From an uncultured Bacteroidales bacterium (lineage in GTDB: Bacteria > Bacteroidota > Bacteroidia > Bacteroidales > Paludibacteraceae): 64,000 nt of DNA. Each line of letters begins with the position of its first letter. Position 1 is the stretch's first letter. The stretch covers positions 1-64,000 of the forward strand of contig CAMKDV010000005.1 of the NCBI GenBank assembly GCA_946411385.1, in the 5' to 3' direction. Shown piece by piece: positions 9,304-18,334 of this stretch. The notes under the pieces are model-generated. The model made no database searches, had not been told where the DNA came from, and was given only the letters and a program-made list of their open reading frames with translations. The translations under genes were made by a program, and so were the position numbers.

Positions 9304-10092
9304 ATGAAAGACGAAGGGAAAAATAGATATGCTTTGATAACCGGCGCCAGCAGCGGTATAGGCTGGGCATACGCCCAAGAGCTGGCCAAGCGCGGCTGGA
9401 AACTGATTATAGTCAGCAACGAGGAGGCTATCCATGAGCGGGCAGAAACGCTACGTAAGGATTATTCGATTGAGGTTGAGAGTCTGGTGCGCAACCTCGG
9501 AACGCCGCAATCGGCGCGCGAATTGTATGACTATTGCCACGAGCAAGGCTGGGAAGTAACGATGCTCATCAACAATGCCGGCGTATATCACGACATGGAT
9601 ATTATAGATGACAGCGAGGCGTTCACCAATCTGATTCTGCATCTGCATGTTACTACACCCGCCATGTTATGCTTCCTGTTCGGAAAGGATATGGCGGAAC
9701 GTGGGCATGGATATATACTGAATATGTGCTCCATTACGGCGAATATAGCCGGTCAGCGCTTGGGCACTTATGGCAGTACGAAAGCATTCCTTGCCAATTT
9801 TACCCGTTCTTTGCATATCGAGTTGAAGCAGAAAGGCGTGAAGGTGACGGCCGTACATCCGGGCGCAGTGGATACCGGATTGTATTCCATCCCGGCATGG
9901 GTCATGAAGTGCGGCCGTTGTCTGGGTATTGTGGTTTCGCCCGAGTATCTTGCCAAACGCGGCATACGTGCTGTGTTGCGCGGAAGAGCGAAGATTACCG
10001 TACCATGGCTGTACAGCAAGATTCTGTTACTGCTGATAGCACTTGCTCCTACTTGTCTGCTGCGGCTGATACGCCGATTGAAACTATTCTAA
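9304..10092 (+). CDS. Short-chain dehydrogenase/reductase
   Basis: This is a classical SDR with the cofactor motif TGASSGIG (residues 13-20), the structural motif NNAG (near 89-92) and the catalytic Tyr/Lys in YGSTK (near 156-160), preceded by the active-site Ser region. At 262 aa it has normal length. The last 25 residues are strongly hydrophobic and then basic (KILLLLIALAP, then RLIRRLKLF), suggesting a C-terminal membrane anchor. SDRs of this type reduce or oxidise ketones and alcohols with NAD(P)H; the substrate is unknown. The 43-bp gap upstream contains a GTGAAAG-like repeat remnant. It converges with kdsB, 8 bp apart. Confidence 0.85.
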   Translation: MKDEGKNRYALITGASSGIGWAYAQELAKRGWKLIIVSNEEAIHERAETLRKDYSIEVESLVRNLGTPQSARELYDYCHEQGWEVTMLINNAGVYHDMDIIDDSEAFTNLILHLHVTTPAMLCFLFGKDMAERGHGYILNMCSITANIAGQRLGTYGSTKAFLANFTRSLHIELKQKGVKVTAVHPGAVDTGLYSIPAWVMKCGRCLGIVVSPEYLAKRGIRAVLRGRAKITVPWLYSKILLLLIALAPTCLLRLIRRLKLF

Positions 10093-10100
10093 CGGACAGA

Positions 10101-10907
10101 CTACAATTTCATTAAGATCTCTTCAGCCTTGTGGAGATCTTCTATTGTATCTATACCTATCGTAGCAGTATGCGTGATAGCCAGACGGATGGTATATCCG
10201 TTCTCCAGCCATCGCAGCTGTTCGAGACTTTCGGCAAGCTCAAGTGGCGAGGGAGCAAGAGCCGTTATCTTGCGAAGCACATCTGCCCGATAGGCGTACA
10301 TGCCCACATGACGGTAATAGTCGCCTCGCGTGAGCCATTCGTCCTGTGGTATGCTGCGCATGTAAGGAATGATGCTTCTTGAGAAGAGGATAGCACGCAT
10401 CCGGGCATCAAAAACGACTTTTGGCGTATTTGGATTGTTGAGGTCGGCAAAGGTGTCGGATGTAGTGAAAGGACGCGCCAGGGTAGCAATATCTGTGTCA
10501 GGCTGATCAAAGCAATGGCATAATTGTATGACCTGTTCGGGTTGAACGAATGGTTCATCGCCCTGGATATTCACAACGATAAGATCTTCCTGCCGGATGT
10601 CAGGATGCGTGGCCAGCCATTTGTCCATGGCTTCTACGCAACGATCCGTACCGCAACGATGGTCGGAACGCGTCATGACAGCTTTGCCTCCAAAGGCGTT
10701 GACGGCAGAATAGATGCGACTGTCGTCGGTAGCTACGATGACATCGGTCAGTTCTGCGCAAGCGCGTACATGGGTGTAGACATGCTCGATGACGGGCTTG
10801 CTGCCAAGCAGGGCAACAGGTTTGCCGGGAAAACGCGTGGATGCAAATCGTGCAGGAATGATGGCAAGATATTTCTTATCTCGCGTTGCTTGATCGATAG
10901 GTTTCAT
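10101..10907 (-). CDS. kdsB: 3-deoxy-manno-octulosonate cytidylyltransferase (CMP-KDO synthetase)
   Basis: KdsB activates KDO with CTP to CMP-KDO for the lipopolysaccharide inner core. The N-terminal nucleotide-binding motif IIPARFASTRFPGKP is clear, followed by VIVATDD, RSDHRCGTDR and VVNIQGDEPF, all characteristic of KdsB. At 268 aa it is slightly longer than the usual 250, because of a short N-terminal extension before the first strand. Its ATG overlaps the mfd stop by 4 nt (ATGA), implying translational coupling as the last gene of a TraB-mfd-kdsB operon. Confidence 0.95.
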   Translation of the reverse strand: MKPIDQATRDKKYLAIIPARFASTRFPGKPVALLGSKPVIEHVYTHVRACAELTDVIVATDDSRIYSAVNAFGGKAVMTRSDHRCGTDRCVEAMDKWLATHPDIRQEDLIVVNIQGDEPFVQPEQVIQLCHCFDQPDTDIATLARPFTTSDTFADLNNPNTPKVVFDARMRAILFSRSIIPYMRSIPQDEWLTRGDYYRHVGMYAYRADVLRKITALAPSPLELAESLEQLRWLENGYTIRLAITHTATIGIDTIEDLHKAEEILMKL

Positions 10908-13900
10908 TGTTCGTCAGTTAGTATTTTTGTCAGCAGATGTTTGGCACCGGCTATGGTTTTTACGCCTTGTATTGTGATATAGCGTTTGTTTTGTTCTTTC
11001 TCTTCCTTGCCGTTTTTGGCTTTCGGATGTTCGTCGTGGAAGTTGCAGCGTTGCGGGCGCGTGATGGCAAATTGCAGCAGACGCGCAAAGGTATCGCTCT
11101 GGTAATATTCGTCGTTCTTTGCGGGCAGGTATAGTGACATCCGTTCACCTTTTAGGAAGATCTTCTCAATGCCCAGTTCGCAGCACAACCATCGCAGCCT
11201 CATCACATCCAGCAGTTCTTTGGCTTGTTCTGGCAGCGGACCGAAACGATCGATGAGGCGTTTCTCGTAAGCCAGTAGTTGTTCTTCCGATGTGAGCGTG
11301 TCCAGTTCACGATAGAGGTTCAAACGCTCGCTGATGTTCTGTATGTAATCCGGCGGGAAGTTGACGGGAAGGTCACATTCAAACAGCGTGTCGGTCACCC
11401 ATTTGCGTGTGCGGCCGGATGTTTGACTGCTACCTGATTCCTCAAAAGCCTCGTCGTTGGCCAGTCCTTCTTCCTCGCGAAGCTCTTCCACCGCCTCGTT
11501 CAGTATGCGCTGGTAGGTCTCGTAACCTAAGTCGGCAATGAAGCCTGATTGTTCTGCTCCGAGCATGTTGCCTGCTCCGCGGATATCCAGATCTTGCATG
11601 GCAAGATGGAAACCAGATCCCAGTTCTGCAAAAGTGGTGATGGCATCCAGTCTGCGTCGTGCATCGGGCGTGAGCAGTTCACGGTCGGGTGTAATGAGGT
11701 AGCAATATGCCTTGCGGTTGCTTCGTCCTACTCGTCCGCGAAGCTGGTGGAGGTCAGACAGACCATAGTGCTCGGCCGAGAAGATGAACATGGTATTGAC
11801 ATTCGGTATGTCGATGCCTGACTCGATGATGGTGGTGGAGATGAGGATATCGTAATCGTAGTTGATGAAATCCTCCAGTCGCGTCTCCACTTCCTCGGTG
11901 GGCATCTGTCCGTGTGCAATCACGATGCGTGCATCCGGACATAGACGATGAATACGGTTCTCGACACGCTCAAGCATGTCAATACGGTTGTTCACGATGA
12001 AGACTTGTCCGTTGCGTGACAACTCAATATCAATGGCTTCTTTGATGATGTCTTCGTCATCCAGCGTGATCAGTTCCGTCACAACGGGATAGCGATTAGG
12101 CGGCGGGGTTGTCATGACGCTGAGGTCGCGTGCGCCCAGGAGCGAGAACTGTAAGGTGCGCGGGATAGGAGTAGCGGTGAGCGTCAGAACATCCACATTG
12201 GTGCGTATGCTCTTGAGTTTCTCTTTGACTGCTACGCCGAACTTCTGCTCTTCGTCGATGATGAGCAGTCCCAGATCGTGCCAGCGAACGGTTTTGCCTA
12301 CCAGCTTGTGCGTGCCAATGAGGATGTCTATCTGTCCGGCTTCCAGCTTCTCGAGAATCTCTTTCACCTCGCGGGCACTCTTGCCGCGGCTCAAGTACTC
12401 TACGCGCACAGGGAATTGCTCAAATCGCTCTTTGAACGAGGCATAGTGCTGTAGGGCAAGTACGGTTGTCGGTACGAGTACCGCCACTTGCTTGCCGTCG
12501 GTAGCGGCTTTGAAAGCGGCACGCATAGCTATCTCCGTCTTGCCGAAACCTACATCTCCGCAGATGAGTCTGTCCATCGGCCGCGGACTTTCCATGTCAT
12601 GCTTGACATCCAGCGTGGCTTTAGCCTGATCGGGTGTATCCTCGTAGATGAACGATGCCTCCAATTCCTGCTGCATGTAGCCGTCGGGCGTGTAGGCAAA
12701 TCCTTCCTGCTGTTTGCGCGTGGCATACAGGCGGATGAGATCGCGGGCGATCTCTTTTACCTTGTCCTTGGTGCGCTCTTTGAGACGTTCCCATGCGCCG
12801 CTGCCTATGCGCGATATGGTAGGCGCACTACCTTCCTTGCCCTTGTATTTGCTGATACGATGCAGGTTGTGGATGCTCACAAAGATAGTATCGCCATCAC
12901 GGAAGATGAGTTTGATCATCTCTTGCGGTTTGCCGTTGACGCCTGTTGTGACAAGACCGGCAAAACGCCCTATACCATGGTCGGAATGCACCACATAGTC
13001 ACCTGCTTGCAACTGGTTGAGTTCTTTTAGCGTCATGAGCGCCTTGCCTCGTCGGGCATTGTCGGAGGTGAGCGTGACGCGATGATAGCGCTCGAAGATC
13101 TGATGGTCGGTATAGCAAGCCACCTTCAGTTCATGGTCGATCCATCCGCCATGGAGCGTGTGGTCAACCGGCGTGAAGATAGTCTGATGTTCGCTCGTGT
13201 CCTCTTCTCCCGATAGCGACGAAAGAATAGTAGCCAACCGATCGGTCTGCTTTTTCTGGTCGGACAGGATAAAGATGGTGTAATCTTGCGCGCGTTTGTC
13301 CTGAATGTCAGCCAACAGCATCTCAAACTGCTTGTGGAAGACCGGTTGGGGCAATGTGTTGAAACTGATGCGCGTATTTTTGTCGTACGAACACTTGCTG
13401 CCTATCTCCATCGTGCGTGTCCATGCGGGTGCGTCAGGCAGCGTAGCGCGCAAGGCTTCCAGGCGCAGGCTGTTACCTATATATAATGTCAGATCGGGCA
13501 GGTAGGCTAGTAGCGTAGTATCGGTAGTGTCGGTAGTATCCGTGACTGACGATACGACAGACATCTCCGTGACGCGTTTGTCGGATAGCTGCGTCTCGAT
13601 GTCGAAGAGGCGAATAGAGTCAATCTCATCGCCGAAGAAATCCAGACGATAGGGATCTTGGGCGGCATAGCTGTAGATATCCACAATGCCGCCTCGAACA
13701 GCAAACTGCCCCGGCTCGTATACGAAATCCACCCGAGTAAAGTCTAGGATAAGCAGGTGTTTCACCAGTTCCGCTATCGTTATTTCCTCGTTTTGCTGTA
13801 ATGTGAAACTCTTCTGGCGAAGTGCATCGGGTGCGGTAACCGTTTCGCTGATGGCTTCGGGGTATGTGACGATGGTCAGGCCGTTTGGATGTTTGAATGT

Positions 13901-14323
13901 TTGTTCTTTTGACTGTTTGACCGTTTGTCCTTTTGACTGCTTGTCCAGTTGTTGCTCTTGTTGCGTCAGACCGGAAAGGGCGCTGAGCGTCTGTGTGCGC
14001 TGGATGGCTGACGCTTCATCGGTAGCTGACGAGCGGCGGCGATGTGAGTGGGGGAAGAATAGCAGATTGTCGTCGTCGGCGGACAGAACTTTGAGGTCGG
14101 AGAAGACATACTGCGCCTCATCTGCATTCTCACACATAATGAGATGCACGGCGTTATGCCTGTCCTGCTCGCGCAGCATACTCAGGATCATTGCGCGCAT
14201 GCTTGCGTGTAGACCGGTCAGCCATAGGTGTGTCTCGCCGCGCTTACCCGTTACATCCAGTAGCGATGATAGCGTGTCCTGCTCACGGGAAGAGAAATAT
14301 GTTCGGAGTTCGCTTATTTGCAT
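10904..14323 (-). CDS. mfd: Transcription-repair coupling factor
   Basis: Mfd removes stalled RNA polymerase and recruits UvrA to DNA lesions. The 1139-aa protein has the UvrB-like N-terminal region, an RNA-polymerase-interacting domain (VVHSDHGIGRFAGL), helicase motifs (Walker A GDVGFGKTE, IDEEQKFGV, LTATPIPRTL, QLRGRVGRS) and the C-terminal TRCF domain. Two low-complexity stretches are unusual: residues about 120-148 (repeated KQSKGQT/KQSKEQT) and a TDTTDTTDTT run near residue 266. The first lies in the UvrB-like domain and is encoded by irregular TTTGACC-like repeats. The start is 7 bp from the upstream TraB gene stop. Confidence 0.96.
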   Translation of the reverse strand: MQISELRTYFSSREQDTLSSLLDVTGKRGETHLWLTGLHASMRAMILSMLREQDRHNAVHLIMCENADEAQYVFSDLKVLSADDDNLLFFPHSHRRRSSATDEASAIQRTQTLSALSGLTQQEQQLDKQSKGQTVKQSKEQTFKHPNGLTIVTYPEAISETVTAPDALRQKSFTLQQNEEITIAELVKHLLILDFTRVDFVYEPGQFAVRGGIVDIYSYAAQDPYRLDFFGDEIDSIRLFDIETQLSDKRVTEMSVVSSVTDTTDTTDTTLLAYLPDLTLYIGNSLRLEALRATLPDAPAWTRTMEIGSKCSYDKNTRISFNTLPQPVFHKQFEMLLADIQDKRAQDYTIFILSDQKKQTDRLATILSSLSGEEDTSEHQTIFTPVDHTLHGGWIDHELKVACYTDHQIFERYHRVTLTSDNARRGKALMTLKELNQLQAGDYVVHSDHGIGRFAGLVTTGVNGKPQEMIKLIFRDGDTIFVSIHNLHRISKYKGKEGSAPTISRIGSGAWERLKERTKDKVKEIARDLIRLYATRKQQEGFAYTPDGYMQQELEASFIYEDTPDQAKATLDVKHDMESPRPMDRLICGDVGFGKTEIAMRAAFKAATDGKQVAVLVPTTVLALQHYASFKERFEQFPVRVEYLSRGKSAREVKEILEKLEAGQIDILIGTHKLVGKTVRWHDLGLLIIDEEQKFGVAVKEKLKSIRTNVDVLTLTATPIPRTLQFSLLGARDLSVMTTPPPNRYPVVTELITLDDEDIIKEAIDIELSRNGQVFIVNNRIDMLERVENRIHRLCPDARIVIAHGQMPTEEVETRLEDFINYDYDILISTTIIESGIDIPNVNTMFIFSAEHYGLSDLHQLRGRVGRSNRKAYCYLITPDRELLTPDARRRLDAITTFAELGSGFHLAMQDLDIRGAGNMLGAEQSGFIADLGYETYQRILNEAVEELREEEGLANDEAFEESGSSQTSGRTRKWVTDTLFECDLPVNFPPDYIQNISERLNLYRELDTLTSEEQLLAYEKRLIDRFGPLPEQAKELLDVMRLRWLCCELGIEKIFLKGERMSLYLPAKNDEYYQSDTFARLLQFAITRPQRCNFHDEHPKAKNGKEEKEQNKRYITIQGVKTIAGAKHLLTKILTDEQ
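13880..13966 (-). repeat. Repeat-derived insertion in mfd
   Basis: Irregular TTTGACC/TTTGTCC-like units encode the Gln/Lys/Ser-rich insertion at about residues 120-148 of Mfd. The unit type resembles the short intergenic repeats elsewhere in this window. Confidence 0.6.
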
Positions 14324-14330
14324 ATTTTGG

Positions 14331-15206
14331 TCATCTGTTTACCGCTTTCACCTTGTAGCCGGCAGCTCGCAGCTGCTCCAACAGACCTTTCTCACCGCCG
14401 AGGTAATTGGCATCGAGCGTGATAAAACATTGCCCTTCTACCAGATAGCTTCGCAGCCGTTTGACCCACTCTTTATTACGCGCGGCAAACACTTGATAGT
14501 CAGAATAGGAGAGGGTGGAGTTGTTGTCCGGCGAAGTGAGGGCATAAGATATGTCCGTCAGGCGTCCGTAGCGGTACATATCAGCTATGTTGCGTTCGAT
14601 GCGCGTCTCGCGTTCGGGGTATTCGATGATCTGAACAAGTTCCTTGCATTGGTGGTGAAACGGTTCACGATCGAAGAGGATGTACATCGTTTCACCTACC
14701 TCATCCAATCCTCTGACGGGTATGTTCCGCTCGGCAGCCAGCGCCTCGAAGAATGCTTCCATCGAGCGTTGGCTATCATAGTCCAGCCATTTGTGCAGCA
14801 GATCGTCGCGGTAAAGGGCTGTGAGATAGGAGGGCTTCATGCGGCAGAGCTTGTCCATGCCCATCTCAAAGGCAAGGCGGAACGCTTCATCGATGGATTG
14901 GTATTCCTCTGTAGTAAAATACCTGTCAAGCAGCACGGAGTCCGGCAATAGCGCTGCGGTGCGCAGTGTGGCGATGGCTTCGTAGTCCTGCAAGGCAAAC
15001 TCGGCAATAACGGTTTTGCACTTGGCGAAAGTTGGAAGCAGATTCGGAACGGAGTCCAGAAACTCCAGTCCGACAATCCTATTCGTGGCAAAAACATACG
15101 AGGGAGCTTTTACTCCGTTGCCCGAGATTCGATAGAGCACTTGCCCGTTCAGAACCATAGCCGAAAGCAGGGCGATTAGTATGGTAGAAATGCGTGTTTG
15201 ATTCAT
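14331..15206 (-). CDS. TraB/GumN family protein, secreted
   Basis: The overall pattern (LYRISGNG..APSYVF near the N-terminus, later CKTVIAEF, and a C-terminal NKEWV..L..YL.EGQCF, then LGGEKGLLEQL) fits the TraB/GumN (TIKI-like) family of putative metallohydrolases. A signal peptide (ISTILIALLSAMVLNGQ) indicates export. The family's GT.H motif after the second strand reads ATNR here, so the conserved His appears lost; activity may be changed or absent. It is the first gene of the minus operon with mfd and kdsB and has a promoter at 15227-15258. Confidence 0.72.
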   Translation of the reverse strand: MNQTRISTILIALLSAMVLNGQVLYRISGNGVKAPSYVFATNRIVGLEFLDSVPNLLPTFAKCKTVIAEFALQDYEAIATLRTAALLPDSVLLDRYFTTEEYQSIDEAFRLAFEMGMDKLCRMKPSYLTALYRDDLLHKWLDYDSQRSMEAFFEALAAERNIPVRGLDEVGETMYILFDREPFHHQCKELVQIIEYPERETRIERNIADMYRYGRLTDISYALTSPDNNSTLSYSDYQVFAARNKEWVKRLRSYLVEGQCFITLDANYLGGEKGLLEQLRAAGYKVKAVNR

Positions 15207-15226
15207 CTGATGAAACTAAATCGCCA

Positions 15227-15258
15227 CAAAGTTACGAAAAAAAAACGACTTTTGCAAG
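15227..15258 (-). promoter_or_regulatory. Bacteroidota promoter for the TraB-mfd-kdsB operon
   Basis: On the minus strand CTTGC (-33 element) is followed after a 20-nt spacer by TAACTTTG. It directs transcription leftwards into the TraB/GumN gene and faces away from the plus-strand promoter next to it. Confidence 0.75.
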
Positions 15259-15263
15259 AAAAA

Positions 15264-15295
15264 TTTGCAAATGTCAAAAATTTTTCGTAACTTTG
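15264..15295 (+). promoter_or_regulatory. Bacteroidota promoter for the 15-26 kb gene run
   Basis: TTTGC at 15264, a 20-nt spacer, then TAACTTTG at 15288-15295. It is divergent from the promoter at 15227-15258, with the -33 elements only 5 nt apart. The leader to the ATG at 15380 is about 75 nt. Confidence 0.8.
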
Positions 15296-15379
15296 TAGCG
15301 TAATTGAAAAATAGAGCGTACTTGCAGGCGGAATGTCGGTAACGACAGTCCTGTTCTGACGGGTGACGCACATAAGCTT

Positions 15380-15805
15380 ATGAAGAAAGTTTTTTCCATC
15401 GTATCCGTAGTGCTGGTTGTGGCGCTCGGACTGTTTCTGTACTTCAAGTTCTGGTTCGTTTACAGTAGTGGTGTGAACGAAGGTGACATCAACTATTTCC
15501 AGCGCGAAGGCTTCATCTTCAAGACATGGGAAGGCAAGATGATTCAGACGGGTTACAACTCGAAGAACACGACATCTACCATCCAGTCGAACGAATTTAA
15601 GTTCTCTGTTGAGGACAAGCGTATCGCTGAGCAGCTGAACAATTCTTCGGGACGCCAGATCAAGTTGCAATGGAAGCGTTATCTGGGTACATTGCCATGG
15701 CGCGGTAACAGCCAGTTTGTAGTGGACTCGATTATCAAGGTGGGCGGTACACAATCCGTTGCCTCCGATCCATTTGACAAAGAGATGCCACCGGCTGTGG
15801 AATAA
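15380..15805 (+). CDS. Conserved membrane-anchored protein of unknown function (141 aa)
   Basis: One N-terminal membrane segment (VFSIVSVVLVVALGLFLYF) is followed by about 110 mainly polar residues that should face the periplasm. Motifs such as FIFKTWEGKM and LQWKRYLGTLPWRG are visible. Proteins like this are common in Bacteroidales, but I know no proven function. It is the first gene behind the promoter at 15264-15295 and is followed after 27 bp by the acyl-CoA synthetase gene, probably co-transcribed. Confidence 0.75.
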   Translation: MKKVFSIVSVVLVVALGLFLYFKFWFVYSSGVNEGDINYFQREGFIFKTWEGKMIQTGYNSKNTTSTIQSNEFKFSVEDKRIAEQLNNSSGRQIKLQWKRYLGTLPWRGNSQFVVDSIIKVGGTQSVASDPFDKEMPPAVE

Positions 15806-15832
15806 CGAAATACCAATAAATAGAAGTATTGT

Positions 15833-17527
15833 ATGCTTACCGACGAAAAGTACAATTTGGTAAAGCGGTTCGAGAATTCATTCCGTACACATTGGGATTT
15901 ACCCGCCGTGACGGATTGGGGAACCACCAAGACGCTCACCTATGGAGATTTGGCTACCGTTATTGCCCATCTTCATCTGATGTTTGAGGAAAACGGGCTG
16001 AAGAAGGATGACAAAGTGGCTCTGATGGGCAGGAACAACTCCTGCTGGGTAGCCACATTCCTTGCCACAATCACATATGGCGCCATCGTTGTGCCTATCC
16101 TTCAGGACTTTAAGGCGGCTGATGCCATTCATATCATCAACCATTCGGATGCCAAGTTGCTGTTCATTTCCGATAACATCTGGGAAGGTATTGACCTGGA
16201 GCAGATTCCGAATGTGAAGGTGGTTGTGTCGCTTAACGACTGGCATCCTATCTCGCAACACATGGAGGTTTCGCATATTACCTTATTTTATATACAGAAG
16301 CAGTTTGTCCGCAAGTATGGCGGTAGGATGACGCGTGAGATGGTTCACTACGACGAGCGTCCGAATGATGCTATCGCGTCTATCAACTATACTTCCGGTA
16401 CGACGGGGTTCTCCAAAGGTGTTGTGACGCCTTGCAACGCTTTGGCGGGCAATATCAAGTTCGGCGTAGATGACATCAAAATCGTTTATCCCGGAGCGCG
16501 CCATGTGGCTTTCCTGCCTCTGGCACACGCCTATGGTTGTGCGTTCGACTTCCTCTGCTGTCTGGCAGCAGGTGGTCACACTTTCCTCGTAGGCCGTACG
16601 CCGGCTCCGAAGATACTGCTGAAAGCTTTTGCCGATGTCAAGCCGACGCTCATCCTTTCTGTGCCTCTTATTCTGGAGAAGATCTACAAGAAGATGATCG
16701 TTCCGCAGATAACGAAAGCTCCTGCCAGCTGGGTGCTGAAGATTCCGTATCTGGACGAAATCGTTTTGTCGAAGATTCGTGAGACGCTTATCCAGGCTTT
16801 CGGCGGAGAGTTCCGGCAGATCATCATTGGCGGAGCACCATTGAACGCCGAAGTGGAAGCATTCCTCAAGCGTATCAAGTTCCCCGTATCGGTAGGCTAT
16901 GGTATGACCGAATGTGCTCCGTTGATCTCGTTTACCCCGTGTGAAGACTACAAGACTTTCAGTTGCGGTCGTGCTTTGCCCGGGATAATGGAAGCGCGTA
17001 TAGCATCCCCCGATGCCGACGGCATTGGCGAGATAGAGGTGCGTGGCGAGAATGTGATGTACGGTTATTATAAGAACGACGAAGCAACCCGCCTTACCTT
17101 CACCGAAGACGGATGGCTCAAGACCGGTGATTTGGGATTGATTGACGAGGACGGTTTCATCTTTATCAAAGGCAGAAACAAAACGATGCTGCTCGGACCT
17201 TCAGGACAGAATATCTATCCCGAGGAGATTGAGTCGAAGTTGGACAACATGCCATACGTGAGCGAGTCGCTTGTGCTTCAGAATAAAGAGAACCAGCTGG
17301 TAGCGCTCGTGTTCCCCGATATGGAGGCAGCCGATGCCAACCATCTGACCGAAGCACAACTGGAGGAAGCCATGGAGGCTAACCGTCATGCGCTCAATCC
17401 GCTGCTGGCATCGTATGAGCCTATCGTGAAGATCAAGATCTATCCGCATGAGTTTGAGAAGACTCCGAAGAAGTCCATCAAGCGATTCCTGTATACATCA
17501 ATGGCAGACGAAGTATTGAGTAGATAG
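15833..17527 (+). CDS. AMP-dependent synthetase, long-chain acyl-CoA synthetase type
   Basis: This adenylate-forming enzyme activates a carboxylic acid with ATP and probably loads it on CoA. Motifs are YTSGTTGFSKGV (P-loop, about residues 186-197), GYGMTECAPLIS, DGWLKTGDLG and FIKGRNK, in the usual order; the C-terminal catalytic Lys region is KTPKKSIKRF. At 564 aa it fits the fatty-acyl-CoA synthetase group. The actual acid substrate is not shown by sequence. It is separated by 1 bp from coaX, which supplies the CoA pathway; the link is suggestive only. Confidence 0.88.
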   Translation: MLTDEKYNLVKRFENSFRTHWDLPAVTDWGTTKTLTYGDLATVIAHLHLMFEENGLKKDDKVALMGRNNSCWVATFLATITYGAIVVPILQDFKAADAIHIINHSDAKLLFISDNIWEGIDLEQIPNVKVVVSLNDWHPISQHMEVSHITLFYIQKQFVRKYGGRMTREMVHYDERPNDAIASINYTSGTTGFSKGVVTPCNALAGNIKFGVDDIKIVYPGARHVAFLPLAHAYGCAFDFLCCLAAGGHTFLVGRTPAPKILLKAFADVKPTLILSVPLILEKIYKKMIVPQITKAPASWVLKIPYLDEIVLSKIRETLIQAFGGEFRQIIIGGAPLNAEVEAFLKRIKFPVSVGYGMTECAPLISFTPCEDYKTFSCGRALPGIMEARIASPDADGIGEIEVRGENVMYGYYKNDEATRLTFTEDGWLKTGDLGLIDEDGFIFIKGRNKTMLLGPSGQNIYPEEIESKLDNMPYVSESLVLQNKENQLVALVFPDMEAADANHLTEAQLEEAMEANRHALNPLLASYEPIVKIKIYPHEFEKTPKKSIKRFLYTSMADEVLSR

Positions 17528-17528
17528 C

Positions 17529-18287
17529 ATGAATCTCTGTATTGATCAAGGCAACTCACGCACGAAGGTGGCATTGTTCCGTCCGGACGGCACGATAGCA
17601 AAGCACTTTATATACAAGCACTTCGCTTCTGCTGAGGTGGAGCAGCTGTTTCAGCTGTATCCGATAGAGGACAGCATCATCTCGTCGGTGGTGAATATCG
17701 AGCCGGCTGTGGTCAATGCGCTGCATCGTCGTTCGCGGCATTTTGTGCTGTTCGACCATAATACGCCTCTACCTATCACCAATGCCTACGGCACACCGGC
17801 TACGCTTGGCCAGGACCGGTTGGCTGCGGCTGTGGGAGCGCATACGATCTATCCGAACGAGAATGTGCTGATTATCGATGCAGGGTCGGCCATTACATAC
17901 GATTTTCTGTCGGAAGACGGCAGTTTCCTCGGAGGCAATATTGCTCCTGGCATCAAGATGCGATTCACCATTCTGCACAGGATGACAAAGAAGCTGCCAC
18001 TGGTGGAAGCCGAAGAGAACGAGTTGCTGCCGCTGTTCGGGCGCAATACGCGTGATGCCATTGCTGCCGGAGTGATACGGGGTATCGTGTTCGAAGCCAA
18101 AGGGTACATGCGCGACCTGCAGGAACAGATGAATCATTATCAAACGATTATAACCGGAGGAAACGCGCATTTTATCCTCCATGGTTTGCAAAAAGATATA
18201 CGCTTTGAGCGCCACCTTGTCCTCAAGGGCTTGAACGAAATCCTCTTGCACAATACGCGCAGTGAGGAGAAGGACACAGGCAAATAA
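17529..18287 (+). CDS. coaX: Type III pantothenate kinase
   Basis: CoaX phosphorylates pantothenate, the first committed step of coenzyme A synthesis. Visible motifs are CIDQGNSRTKVALF (residues 4-17, phosphate-binding), the GQDRLAAAVGA segment, IIDAGSAITYD (about 115-125) and GGNIAPGIKMR. At 252 aa it has the normal length. It starts 1 bp after the acyl-CoA synthetase stop. Confidence 0.94.
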   Translation: MNLCIDQGNSRTKVALFRPDGTIAKHFIYKHFASAEVEQLFQLYPIEDSIISSVVNIEPAVVNALHRRSRHFVLFDHNTPLPITNAYGTPATLGQDRLAAAVGAHTIYPNENVLIIDAGSAITYDFLSEDGSFLGGNIAPGIKMRFTILHRMTKKLPLVEAEENELLPLFGRNTRDAIAAGVIRGIVFEAKGYMRDLQEQMNHYQTIITGGNAHFILHGLQKDIRFERHLVLKGLNEILLHNTRSEEKDTGK

Positions 18288-18334
18288 TGGTCGGTCACGG
18301 CAGTTTGGCACGATAGTTGTATAAGTATAGATAA

